Shown here piece by piece: positions 48,565-59,115 of a stretch of 64,000 nt of DNA (positions within the stretch are counted from its first letter, which is position 1; each line of letters opens with the position of its first letter). The stretch comes from Sitta carolinensis (lineage: Eukaryota > Chordata > Aves > Passeriformes > Sittidae), in NCBI GenBank assembly GCA_032173965.1, contig CM063284.1, positions 113,868,410 to 113,932,409 on the forward strand, written 5' to 3'. Below the pieces are notes generated by a model, which made no database searches, was not told where the DNA came from, and saw only the letters and a list, made by a program, of their open reading frames with translations. The position numbers and the translations under genes were made by a program.

Positions 48565-51500
48565 TTCTATATTGCTGTCATCTCCTTGTTCTTGTGTGGC
48601 ACTGAGTTTGACTAAAAGAGAAGTGCTGACCTTTGGAAAGAACCCTTCTCCCATCCTGCCTTCAATTTTTCCTTTCCTTGCAGAGATGATGAAGGGTGAT
48701 GGTGGCAGTAATTCTCTCCAGTCTGCAGTTGGGGGAGAAGCACGTTCCCAGTATCAGTGCCATGCAAGTATTGTTATTTTTCCTGTCATGTTTGTTGGGG
48801 TACAGCTTTTGGTTTATTTTTCTTGCAGAAAGGCAGGAAAGCCAATCTGGAAAAGCACTGCTCACATGTCATCAGTAATTACTTGGCCGCTGTGCCAGGC
48901 ACTGGCTTGCTGACAGTTTCAAGACCAAGAGTGGGTGAGACCCAGCTGCAGCCAACAAGAAGAAAGAGGGAAAAAGATCTTAATCTGTCATGGGCTTCAC
49001 TTGCCCTCCCTTCTTTGCCCCTCCATCTTTTGCTCTCCTTGTGGAGCCACAGCTATTACTTCACACAATGAGCTCTACCCATTCTTCACAGGACTGCCAG
49101 TCCCTGGCGGGTGCAGCTTTCTGTCCAATTTCTTCCACCCATTAAATGGAACATCTAAAGAAATCACTGAGCCTTGGTAGGGAAATGCCTTTTGGGAATA
49201 GATGTCTTGCTCCACCTCCAGGAAACAGATAAGTAACTTAATCTGTAGAGTTTGTGAGAGTAACAACAAGGCTCAAGATTCTGCAGATGGTTTTCAACAT
49301 CTATTTTTAAACTTGGGCAGTTTCTGAAACAACATCTGTAATTTATCTGATATCTTAAAAACCATTTAGGTCATCATCTGGAAGGTATGAACTGAGTCCA
49401 ATAGAACAGCTCAATATGCCAACCTCAAGATACTGGATACAGGAACTAAGAATGCCTAATATTGCTTAGGTGAGACATATGAGGGGACAGAATGGAGAGT
49501 CTTCAGACAGGACTCGTCTCTCCCAGACAGCATTGGAGAAATCCTGAAAGAAGGTTTGCAAAGCAATCACAAGATGTGCAAAAAGAGAGTCTGTGCTGTA
49601 CAGGACAGGACTGCAAACCGACCTTGTGCTATTGCCTCAGGAAATTAATGTCCCTCAACACAGCCAGCCTGTAAAATTTTCAAGATTTTCAATTTCTTTG
49701 GTTTTTTACATTCACATTCACTTAGAGTTAAGCCAGAACCCAAGTGTTTATAACTGTAGTGTTGGCCAACTGCTATATTTGCTGTGATTCTTAAGTTGTC
49801 CCACCAGGATGATGAATTCTGCCTACAAAATGTGAAAATGTAGGTGCTGGGCTAAACTTGCATGTCATACTCATGGTCTCAAAAATGTGCCAGGGTAGTA
49901 AAGTCAATATAGTCAGCACATCTAAGTAGTGAGTGTAGTGTGTAAGGCTGCAAATTCTTACTCTTTCCCTTCTTAAATGATTTTTCCAGCAAACCTATTC
50001 CAGAAAGCTGTACAGTACACCAAGAGAAGAGACTTTGCTCCAAATGCCCTTTATGAATGCAGGCTAAGACCTAGGAAAAATTTTTATGCATCCTTCCCTC
50101 CTTGCCTTGGTTGGCACAGTTGTGAAAAGATACACTGATATACTTCTGAATTGTTATTCCCACCCTTTTCCTTCTCTTCACTCAAATCCTTCACTCCCAC
50201 AGACTTTTGCATAGCAGAAATCTTCTCCCATACTTAAAACCAATGCCAACATCCTTACTGGCTATTACAGATCATATACTTACAGAAGAACTTGAAAAGC
50301 TTGTCAAGAACCTGGTTTTAATGCATAAACTTCATCTTCACGTCTTCAGTCAGCTGGGTAACATCTTGCTAGTTGTACTCATCCTGCAAATACAGATACT
50401 ATGTTCAAACAGTGTCCTCTGAAGCAGTTTTCTGTCTATCATACACTGAGATTTTCCTGAAATTTTGTTTCATTGATGGCAGCTTTGTGGATGTTGGGTT
50501 TTTTTTTCAGTTTAAATAAGAATCAGTTCTGTTTTTAGGAAAAATCTAAATAAGTCGTGATTTTTACAAGGAGCGAATCAGACAGCATCAGTTCATTGGT
50601 TCTCTTTTATGTGACAGGAAAAAGAGCATGTTTCTTTGTGGTGTGTGCTGAAAACTAGCTCAAGCTGAGAAACTTTTTTCTCTCTGGCTAAACCAACACC
50701 AAATTTTCTAGCACTTGCCAACACAGATTTAGAATGTATTGATTGGCTTAAAGATCAAGAATGTGATAGGGAGATGCTCTTCACTCTGTGCAAGCTGTGT
50801 CAAAGTTCAGCAAAAAATATACCTGGGGCTCTAGGACAGTTAACCTGTGCATTAAGCCTGTGCAGAAATAATCAATAAAGCTAAGAGTTAGGTACTTCGG
50901 TATTGATCAACAGTTCTTTGGTTTAAGAATCCTGTATTAACCAGTGATAAATGTGCTGCACTGCTTGGATTTTTAACCACTGGATTTTTAAAATGTACTT
51001 CAAAATAAAGAACTTTTTGTGGGTTGACAGATCTTCATCTGCTCTGTTTCAGCCATGTATGAAAAATTACAAGGCTGAGTGAATATTAACATGATAAAGA
51101 TGTTTAAGGCTTAAAGAGAAGGAGTTGCAAATTTCCAGCTGGTATTTAGCAGCAAGGGGGACTCAGCAAATCTGTTAGCTTTTAGACAAGTGCTACAGCT
51201 GATAATGTAGATCTGTTGCTATCAAACTGCTATCAGTATCATGCCAGTAGGTATCTGTCTCAGTATTTATAACCTGCTAACAACAGGGAAGTGATGTGGT
51301 CTAATGACCTGAGGACAGGACTAGAAGCCAAGAGGAAGTGGGGAAAGGAAGCTGCACAGAAGAACAATTTCTCTGAACAGGATGTCTGGTCCTTCTGCAG
51401 CCCAAATCTTGTTGTATTTTTCTTTGGATTTCAGTACATCTTGGAGGGTCATTCTCCTGATTCATTAGACATGTTTGCAAACTACAAAATTACATGACTG

Positions 51501-51949
51501 ACCATGGTATTCGTTTCTCAGAACTGGTCTCTTCATTATGTCACCTGGAGTAATGCTAAGTGCCTCAACTTGGCAGAGCACTGAGGTCACAAAGTCACTT
51601 CCATTGCAACTCTTCAAATCCTCGGTGTTTGGGATGTTTGTTGAGTTTAAAGTTTTGAGAAATCTAATGAAGCAACATTCTGAAAAGGTCCCTTTGTCCA
51701 GGATGTGTGTCAGGTAAAGATGAAACTGGACATATAGATTAAGAAAGGTTACTCCTATCTGCAAGAAAGAGTAGTATGGAAGAAGGTATGGATATGTTTG
51801 TGAGATAAGAATGAGAAAAAAGCATTATGTGAGGGAAAGATTGATGTCACAATGAAAACATTTGCAGTGATGTTGTTAACAGATGTAGGAAGATGTGAAT
51901 AATTTTTTTTATTGTTCTTTAATTTAAATTCCTGTTGTTTTCCTTACAG
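48565..51949. other. Non-coding stretch, nothing recognised
   Basis: About 3.4 kb. Several frames of 60-123 codons overlap at 48540-49180 on both strands, with no recognisable domain. Confidence 0.45.
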
Positions 51950-52104
51950 TGCCAGTAATGTCTTGGCCTTCCTTGTCCTTGTCCTGCATGGGATTCTCAG
52001 AGAAGAGATGCTTTATGCTACATCTCACTTTTATGCTATGATAACTGTGCTGGCTACACTCTGGAATGTGTTTCTGGCACTTTGCCAGGCACAGGTGGAA
52101 GGAG
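51950..52104 (+). other. Exon candidate encoding hydrophobic residues
   Basis: The flanks are splice-like. Upstream, CCTGTTGTTTTCCTTACAG is a good pyrimidine-rich acceptor; downstream, GGAG is followed by GTAAAG, a usable donor. The 155-base segment between them is open in one frame, beginning after one base with ASNVLAFLVLVLHGILREEM and continuing with a second hydrophobic stretch, FYAMITVLATLWNVFLALC. Two hydrophobic helices separated by a charged turn would suit a membrane protein. I do not recognise the family, and no partner exon is visible. A chance frame in T-rich DNA, which tends to encode hydrophobic residues, is a serious alternative. Confidence 0.22.
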
Positions 52105-53535
52105 GTAAAGAAACCCTTTTTGGGGGATGAGGGTTATGGCAAGTGCTGGGGCTGGTAAGCACTGGGCATAGAACATTCTTTGCTATGATTTTTTTGTGAG
52201 TTTATAAACAAAATGTGGTTCCTAATTAAAGCAACCACTAAACCGTTTAACTTGCATAACTAGAACTGACTCAATGGATTGGCCCAGGTCTCACTGACCC
52301 TGGCAGAGTGACAGGGTTTGTATTTTGTGTGGTTGAAATGTTCAATAATTTCTCCAGAGCATTTTGTGCAAATAGGCTTTTCTTTAACAGCAGGCATGCA
52401 TGTCTTTTCCTTTCACCTTTCTGCTTATCAGTCAGCAGATCTTAGCTAGACAATGTGAGAAATCATTATTTTCTCTCATCTTCTTGTTCCTACATGTCAA
52501 AAAAGGGATCAGACATTTATACAAAAAATAATGTATTTTGTATTGTATTTTTCTACATGGAATGCAAATCTGACATAAAACCCCTCTAATTTAGAGGTCT
52601 AGGTGGAAACTGTTCCCTGTAGGCACACTGTGAGCAGTTGGAACTTCTTTCATTATTATTTAAAGCATTTGGTTCTCACTCCCTTTCAAAGGCAGGATCC
52701 TGTGTGGACCTCCAGCATGTTTGAGAGGCAGCTCAACCCCTAATAATCTGAATTAAATATCAGTATAACCTTAAAACCTGGGAAGAGCAAGAAAAATGTG
52801 AAAACAAATACACACCACATTGCTGCTGAACTTGGCAATCCAGCTTTATCCTCTGTGTGTTCTGGACTTTAGTAACAGTATGTGGAATACAAATAGCATT
52901 TCCTTACAAGCTCATCAAAAGCACATTGCAAATGCTGCAATGAGTGCCTTTAGAAGAAATTCTCTGTGTGTTCTTCATTGATGGAATCCAGAGATCCCTT
53001 GGAAGTTCTCCAAAACACTACAGGTTTTAGTTAAGATCCCATTCTTTAGTCCTGTAACTGTGCTAGAATGAATAGGGAAAAGATGAATAAAACACCAGAA
53101 AGAAAGAGAAAGGACAAAAACATCAGGTCAAGCTTTTACTTCACTAGTAAGAGAAGGTCAAAGGTGGAAGAAAGGGAGAGAGACTTCAGTTAAAGAAAGT
53201 GATGGACTACCTGTAATAGGAAGCAATTAATGATATTTTGGTTTGTTCATTCATTGTAGTTTTATCTGTTATCTTTCAGATGTGAGTTCTTAGGTTCTCT
53301 TTGTTTCACAGAAGAATTGAATGCCAGGTATTTCAGGTACACATGTGCTAAACTTAAAGGCTAAAGTCAATGCCATTCCTTATGGTGTTTAAGATTAAGC
53401 ATAAGTGCATGCTCTTTTGAGGGTAGCGTATGAAGGAAAGCCAGCTGATGGACATTGACCTTTTCCTGCAAGTCTCAGGCTTATGGTCTAAATTGAGAGG
53501 AAGGAAGATTCACTGACTGAAGAAGCTGCTATTCA
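52105..53535. other. Non-coding stretch, nothing recognised
   Basis: About 1.4 kb without frames over 60 codons or recognised repeats. Confidence 0.55.
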
Positions 53536-54090
53536 GTCCTCATGACATGAGAAATTCCCTGCAGGGTCTGAGTATGGCCTGTGTCCGCAGTCTTTCTCCA
53601 ACAGGACAAGAGGAGATGGTGTCTGGGGCAAGGCCTGCAAGCCCAACCACATCCTGTGGTGTTTTCCCATTACACCTCCCAATAGCCATAGTTGCATGCA
53701 GGATTTCTAGGGTGATGTCTCTGCCGATTCCCTTCAGAATGTTTTTATGAAGCTGTTCCCAGTGAATTTGACTGAGCCCTTCTGAAACTGCTGTCATTGA
53801 CTGCCTCAGCTGCCTCACATGGCAGGAAACTCACAAAGTTTACTGCCTGCTGTGCAAAGATATGTTTTACCTCTTTTAAACCCATTTCTAGTGATTTCAA
53901 TAAATTTTCTCTCATTCTGCTGCTGCAAAACTGGTGGCTGACTATTTCAGCTTTGTCACATGCACTTTATTCACTGTCTTTGTGATGACCTTTGGACACA
54001 TTCCCCTCCTCAGTCTAAGAAGAAGCAATCTTTTCCTTCAGTCTCTCCTTGTAGGGCAATCCTACATGTTTTATCCAACCTACTTGCACT
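53536..54090 (-). mobile_element. Ancient CR1 LINE 3' region (reptile-type), minus strand
   Basis: On the minus strand the 3' end reads ...CAGACCCTGCAGGGAATTTC TCATG, close to the GACCCAGTATGGCAATTCTTATG end of old amniote CR1 families. Upstream comes CCACAGGATGTGGTTGGGCT, matching the conserved CCACAGGATGTGGT block. At the right, plus-strand TTTTAAACCCATTTCTAGTG ATTTCA, then TTTATTCACTGTCTTTGTGA and CTTCAGTCTCTCCTTGTAGG follow the order of the ORF2 tail in turtle and crocodile CR1s. The consensus is from memory, so subfamily is not assigned. The 92-codon minus frame at 53540-53818 is part of this element, not a host gene. Confidence 0.7.
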
Positions 54091-54395
54091 ACAGCAGCAG
54101 TTATTAGGTCTAATCTAAAGCTGGATTTCATAAGAATATATCTAGTGGATATTAATAATTATTTTGGCAATGAAAACACCGCTTAAGTGTCTGTCTGCAT
54201 CCCAGGCCTTCAGTCTCTTTTCTTACAAAGCTACTCTAAGGGGTTGGTGGACTGTCTGAGTAATTGATTTCTGTTATGGCTCACAGTAGCTACCAGTTCC
54301 TAAAAAAAAAAAATTATTCCTTTGATTGCTCTCTACTGATTTTTGACTGAGCAGAATCAGTGTTAAACATCTAATTTTTGTGCTTCAAGCATGGC

Positions 54396-54400
<5 letters not shown>
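54091..54400. other. Non-coding spacer
   Basis: About 310 bases between the ancient CR1 and the poly-T run. Nothing recognised. Confidence 0.5.

Positions 54401-54438
<38 letters not shown>
54401..54438 (+). repeat. Poly-T tract (38 nt)
   Basis: An uninterrupted run of 38 T, second longest in the window. The sequence to the right shows no poly-A signal on the minus strand that would mark a retrocopy. Confidence 0.9.
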
Positions 54439-54442
<4 letters not shown>

Positions 54443-54729
54443 AATTACCTTGAAATTCTGGTTAAGGAAGTAGATGATTCAAAAGGAGAATGTGACAAAT
54501 GTTTCACACCAGGCTCATGGTTTATATCACTGAGCTCAGCTTTTGTCCTAGTTTCCCCAGTTTATTGAAGGCTTTCAATGTATTTGTCAGGTAGCACTGT
54601 GCTTGTATGGAGATGTAAGCCAATCATTAAACAGCTTGTGCTCTCAGCTGGCCTAAACAGCAGATCAAACAGAACACGCTTGAAAATTCTCTTAGCATTA
54701 TCAAGCTACAGCTTACTAAACAGAGACTG

Positions 54730-54747
54730 CTCTCTCTCTCTCTCTCT
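54730..54747 (+). repeat. (CT)n run before a splice-like acceptor
   Basis: Nine CT units, leading into TTTAACTGCAG. If the following exon candidate is real, this run is its polypyrimidine tract. Confidence 0.85.
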
Positions 54748-54757
54748 TTAACTGCAG

Positions 54758-54856
54758 GCCCCTCAAATGGTCCTGTTTTCTGCAAAGAAGACAAAACAAG
54801 GAAATGAGCTATCATCCCTGCCTTTCAGTGCAGCACGTCCGCTGTCCTCTTGACAG
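54758..54856 (+). other. Exon candidate, 99 nt, phase-symmetric
   Basis: The 99-base segment is bounded by a strong acceptor ((CT)n then TTTAACTGCAG) and a donor-like GACAG/GTAAAT. One frame is open through it: after one base it reads PLKWSCFLQRRQNKEMSYHP..., and it leaves two bases at the end. A length divisible by three makes it phase-symmetric. Two of the few local CpGs (CACGTCCGC) lie in it. The other two frames have stops at 54850-54852 and 54804-54806. The peptide matches nothing I know. It could be a coding exon, a non-coding RNA exon or chance. Confidence 0.28.
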
Positions 54857-55574
54857 GTAAATCTTGTGAATGTGTTCACCAGGGCTGTCATGTTATTGTT
54901 TCACATTCCTCTTGTAACAGCATGTGACCACAAGTGAACGCGAGATACTTTGGGGCAGTACAATGAAGACCCTGTTTGTTTGCTGCCGTACTCTCTGAGA
55001 GAATATTTTAGCACCTGATAGCCCTGCATAGATTAGGCTTGGGAGGATGTCCATCTCCAACTGAAACAATAGTAATCTGCATCTTTCCTGTTGATGTCTT
55101 CTCCTTGCACTCTACACCTGATTCACTTCTAATCAAGAAGGCATTGTATTGGTGTTGCCTGTAGAGCCAGGATGGTGAGTGGATTGCAGATTAGCTCCGC
55201 TTTCATCTCCTAAACTTTTTTGAGAAACATCAGGCTAAATTAGGGTGAGGATGTATTCTAAGGCTTTGAAGTGCTTTGTTAGTAAACAGAATGTATCAGT
55301 GCCTCCCTAAACAATATCATGCTGTTCTAAATGTATTGCTTTTTATTAACAAGATGTTTATTGAGCAAAAAAGTAACTTATTTCAAAGAATGAAGAATTA
55401 TCAGTGTTATATGCATGGAAAGATGAGCAAGTCCTCTGAAATGTCACCTGGAAGATGTTTTTGAACTGTGAAAAGTGTGCCTTTTCTGAAAAAGAAAAAA
55501 AGAAATAAAAAAGGAACTGTAAGTCATGTCTATGGTTTATTTCTTAAAAAACATAAATACATCCACAACAGCAT
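54857..55574. other. Non-coding stretch, nothing recognised
   Basis: About 0.7 kb. One 62-codon frame, no recognised repeat. Confidence 0.5.
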
Positions 55575-55900
55575 CTGTTCTAGGTCAAACCAAGGTCTGC
55601 TTAACACAGTGTCCAATTTCTGGCAGTGACCAAAAGCAAATGCCTCAGGGAAACTATAAGAACAGGGCAAACGTATATCTTGTTTTCCTGAATGCTCTCC
55701 CAGCCTTCAAACATTTGAAGCTCTGGGATTTCCTGAGCTAGATATGGTTTCTATGTAGGTAGTAACCCTTTATGAATTTCCCTTCCTCTGGCTTTCTCAG
55801 GGTCCTCTTGAACTGGTGTAAATGGCTTCCATGCCATTTCAATTTTAACACATTTAAAGAGTTTGTTGACTCGAAAATTCATGTGCTTTTTCCCCAGTTA
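55575..55900 (-). mobile_element. Ancient CR1 LINE 3' region (reptile-type), minus strand
   Basis: The plus strand reads TAGGTCAAACCAAGGTCTGC, TTAACACAGTGTCCAATTTC, TGGCAGTGACCAAAAGCAAA, TGCCTCAGGGAAACTATAAG AACAGGGCAA, and further right CCTCTTGAACTGGTGTAAAT. These follow the complement of old amniote CR1 3' UTRs: the GCAGACC...TCTGACCCAGTATGG end, the GCCAGATGCTTCAG-like block and the TTTTTGAACCCA block. It is strongly diverged and far older than the copies near 24.5 or 57.2 kb. Boundaries are approximate. Confidence 0.7.
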
Positions 55901-57240
55901 TGGCTTAATAACATAAAGTTATTAAATTCCTGTGTGAAGCTTGTTTGTCTCATAGCCTTACTGACATACTGCCTCTACAAAGAAGACTATATACTGAAAT
56001 GTCTTTCCTAATTATATTTAAAGCTGTTCATACTATCTATTTAATAGCAGGAAGAACAGCAACACTCTCCAGTTTAAGGTATCCAATTAAGGTTTCTTAT
56101 TACCTAATCTGCTAAGACTCTCATTTTATTCAGGAAGAGAGGTTCTGATATAGAATTATGTAAATTAAAAATGAAATGCTGGGCTCTAAATTGTCCTTTG
56201 GAACAGCCACTCCAAGGAATTTATGGAGAACTGTTGAAGGACTTCAAGGTGCTTGGTGTGAACACTTCCACACATGAAAACAAGACACAATGGCTTGACT
56301 AAAATGGACTATGCATTTTCCAACCATAAAAAGAGAGGTAATTTTAGATAAGCAGAAAAATCCAGAAAGGTCTAATAAAGAATATGCCAAGATTAATATT
56401 ACTGTGCTTCTAAAGCATACAATGAAATTTCTGGAGACCTCAAGATCAAAACCTGTCCTTGAAAACTGTTATATTTTAACTGTCCTTAAAAACTACTATG
56501 TCTATTGCATAAAATAACAGAGAAAAAAGTTAAAAAGCCACAAAAAAAACCAAAAACCCTACAGAAGCATATATTTTCACTGTCATCTCTACAGCATTCT
56601 CAGATTAAGGATGTCTGAGGAAAACATTAGAGAGGGAATATTTTATATTAAGACAACTAAAGAAGTTGAAAATACAGTCAATCTTTCAGACATATGAAAC
56701 TTTCAAGAGAAATCCAATATAAGCCTGGTATCTTCTATGCTTTCTGGCTGATGTATTTATTATCTTAGTTTTAACAGGGACACTTTTTTTTTTTCCTACA
56801 GAGATGTATGATACTGTTTCACTTTCTCAAGCTCTTTTCTGTCTCCCCTATCTGTTTTCTAATTACCATGCTCTGGTTAGTTAAGCTCATTATTTCCAGT
56901 ACAGTGAACCAAAACCTGTCCCTAATGCCCAGCCTCTGCTCTGGGCTGGACACCAATAAAGGCTCCTAGAATGGAAAAAAGGAAATCTACTTCTTTAAAA
57001 ACTTCTGAAGCTCAATAGTCCTTCTACAGCCAGAGATTTATGTCTCAGGTTGAGACTAAAGTAGGTTTCTAAATTGGGGGAATCTCCATCTGCATCCAGG
57101 ACTCTTGGAGGAGGTAACTACCCTTAGATGACTGAATTTCATTGAGATTTCTCCTGCCCTTCAAGTGCAGGCACCTAGCCTTAGTAATTCTAGGGGTCTT
57201 TAGTGGTCTTGTGTTTCTTTGTTCTTAGTAAAAAAATGTC
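55901..57240. other. Non-coding stretch, nothing recognised
   Basis: About 1.3 kb of AT-rich DNA. The 68-codon frame at 56311-56517 is lysine-rich and has no domain. Confidence 0.5.
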
Positions 57241-58050
57241 ACAGAGCCATAGAATATCCCGGGATGGAAGTGATTTTAAAGATCATCTCTTTCCAACGCC
57301 TCTGCCATGGCCACTGGATTAGTTGCTCAGAGCTCCTCCAACCTGGCCTTATACACTTTCAGGGTTGGGGCACCCACAGCTTTTCTGTGCAGCCTGTTCT
57401 GGTGCCACCTGGACCTCATGCTAAAAAATTTCTCACTAATATCTAATTTAAACCTCCTCTGTTTCAGTTTGAAGCCATTCCCTCTTGTCCCATCACTACA
57501 TGCTCTTGTAAATTGTCTCTCTCCAATTTTCCTGTGAGATCCCTTCAGACACTGAAAGGCCACAATTATGTCACCCTGAAGCTTTTCCCTCTTCAAGCTG
57601 AACAATCCCAATTCTCTCAGCCTTTCCTCATAGGACAGGTACTCCATTCCTCTGATCAACATGATATGTTTCCTCTGGATTTGTTCCAACAGGTCCATGT
57701 CCTTCCTTTGCTGGAGCCCCCAGAGATGGATGAAGCACTGCAGGTGGGTCTCACCAGAGTGGGGCAAAACCTCCTCCCTCGTGCTGCTGGCCACACTGCT
57801 TTTAATGCAGCCCAGGACACAGCTGGATTTTTTGGCTGTGAGCATACTTTGCCAGGTCACCTCGAATCTCTCCTCCACCAGCACCCCCAAGTCCTTCTCA
57901 GCAGGACTGTCTTCCATCTGTTCATCCCCAGCCTGAGTTGGTACTGATGTTGCTCTGGCCCAGGTGCAGAAACTTGTGCTTAGTTTTGTTAAACCTCATG
58001 AGATGGTCATGGGCCAATTCTCGAGCTTGAGAAACTAAATTCCTAGCTAG
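57241..58050 (-). mobile_element. CR1 LINE, about 800 bp, minus strand, best-preserved copy
   Basis: The left end is the complement of the CR1 3' UTR (CAGAGCCATAGAATATCCCG, then GATCATCTCTTTCCAACGCC). Moving right, blocks of the ORF2 tail follow in order: CCTCTTGTCCCATCACTACA, CTTTTCCCTCTTCAAGCTGA, CATAGGACAGGTACTCCATT, CCAGAGTGGGGCAAAACCTC and GCCCAGGTGCAGAAACTTGT. It is truncated at its 5' end near 58050, before the catalytic reverse-transcriptase motifs. A long frame is still open through it. Confidence 0.95.
57327..58050 (-). pseudogene. CR1 ORF2 C-terminal remnant (one frameshift)
   Basis: CR1 ORF2 encodes an endonuclease and reverse transcriptase for retrotransposition. Here only the region after the catalytic palm remains. 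A first frame carries LMRFNKTKHKFLHLGQSN and stops at 57922. A second frame, from 57917 to 57327 (196 codons), carries SPAEKDLGVLVEERFEV, then LSYEERLRELGLFSLKREKL, and ends ...VYKARLEEL. All are hallmarks of the conserved CR1/L2-like tail. The switch of frame near 57918-57925 is a single small indel. The stop at 57327 comes only a few residues before the usual end. It cannot encode an active enzyme because the upstream domains are absent. Confidence 0.92.
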
Positions 58051-59085
58051 ATCAAGCAGAACAAAGCAACCCAGACTGAAGTTTGAAGTTTTATGACAAG
58101 GGTTGCAATTCTTCCAGTAGGAAAACAAATTATTTTTCTTTAGATAAGTTTGGTTATTTGACAGAAGTTGAACTACTTGACAAAACTATCAAGAGCATAT
58201 TTGAATATAGCTTTATGATTGGTATTCATAGCAAAAGGACAAATGAACTCATTGCTGTTAAAACGGTGTCCTTTAGGGGCAGTCATATACCAGCATTCTG
58301 GTTTAACAGAAATAATAAGTATATGCATGTACTAGCAATGCTTTTTGAGAAAACAGCTGCGTGGAATAGATGACGATGAATCTTGCTCAAAACAGCATGG
58401 TGATTTCTAATTCTTATTTAAATTCTCCTCTTAATTAATCTCTGATTAACTGATGAAGGGGTGCATCTACACACCAGGCCCCAGCCTTTATGCTTAGTGT
58501 TAAAAGGCCATGATATTTAAATTGAAACCATGAAAGATTGGCAGTTAGATCTTCTTGTAGAAGCTAACACCTTCTCTTCAGAGCTAATATTTGTACATCT
58601 TTTTAAACAGAAGCTAGTGTCGGCATAGGTATTTTAAGCAGAATTTCAAACTCCAGGGTTTGAAAAAACAACTAACTTCATGGATATGCTACTAAAAATT
58701 ATATTCCATTTTCAATTCATGGGAGAGAGTTTTTGATGACAATTCTTCCTTAGTTTTTCATCCACTTTCCCTGAATGCACTAACAATTTGAGTTCAGGGA
58801 TGCTGAAAGATAATACTTTTTTAGGAGAGACCTGCTGATTTGGGACATGTATTATTAATGCCAAACTTCAAAAGATAGAAACAGCCGGTGGTGATCTTGT
58901 CATTCACAGCAGGTGAATAGTTTCAGATATATTTTGATAAACACATATATTTTTACTGAAAGGAACCAGTACACTGCCCACCCTTGCTACAATTGTTAAC
59001 ACAGAAAAAAAGTCTCAGGAGGTTAAAGATATAATTTTATACAGAGTGAACTTGATTGGACACCTTCTGAACCTTATGGTTTTAA

Positions 59086-59115
59086 ACCTGAAGTGCAGAA
59101 CTTCACACTTCAGGT
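59086..59115. repeat. Inverted repeat, 10-bp arms
   Basis: ACCTGAAGTG (59086-59095) and its exact complement CACTTCAGGT (59106-59115) are separated by ten bases. It could fold as a small hairpin; no function is evident. Confidence 0.7.

Noticed and set aside
53540..53818. 92-codon minus-strand frame that at first looked like a conserved protein piece
   Set aside because: Its sequence, with CCACAGGATGTGGTTGGG and a CAGACCCTGCAGGGAATTTC end, fits the 3' UTR of an ancient CR1, so it is repeat-derived.
57513..57947. 144-codon plus-strand frame
   Set aside because: It is the antisense shadow of the CR1 ORF2 remnant.
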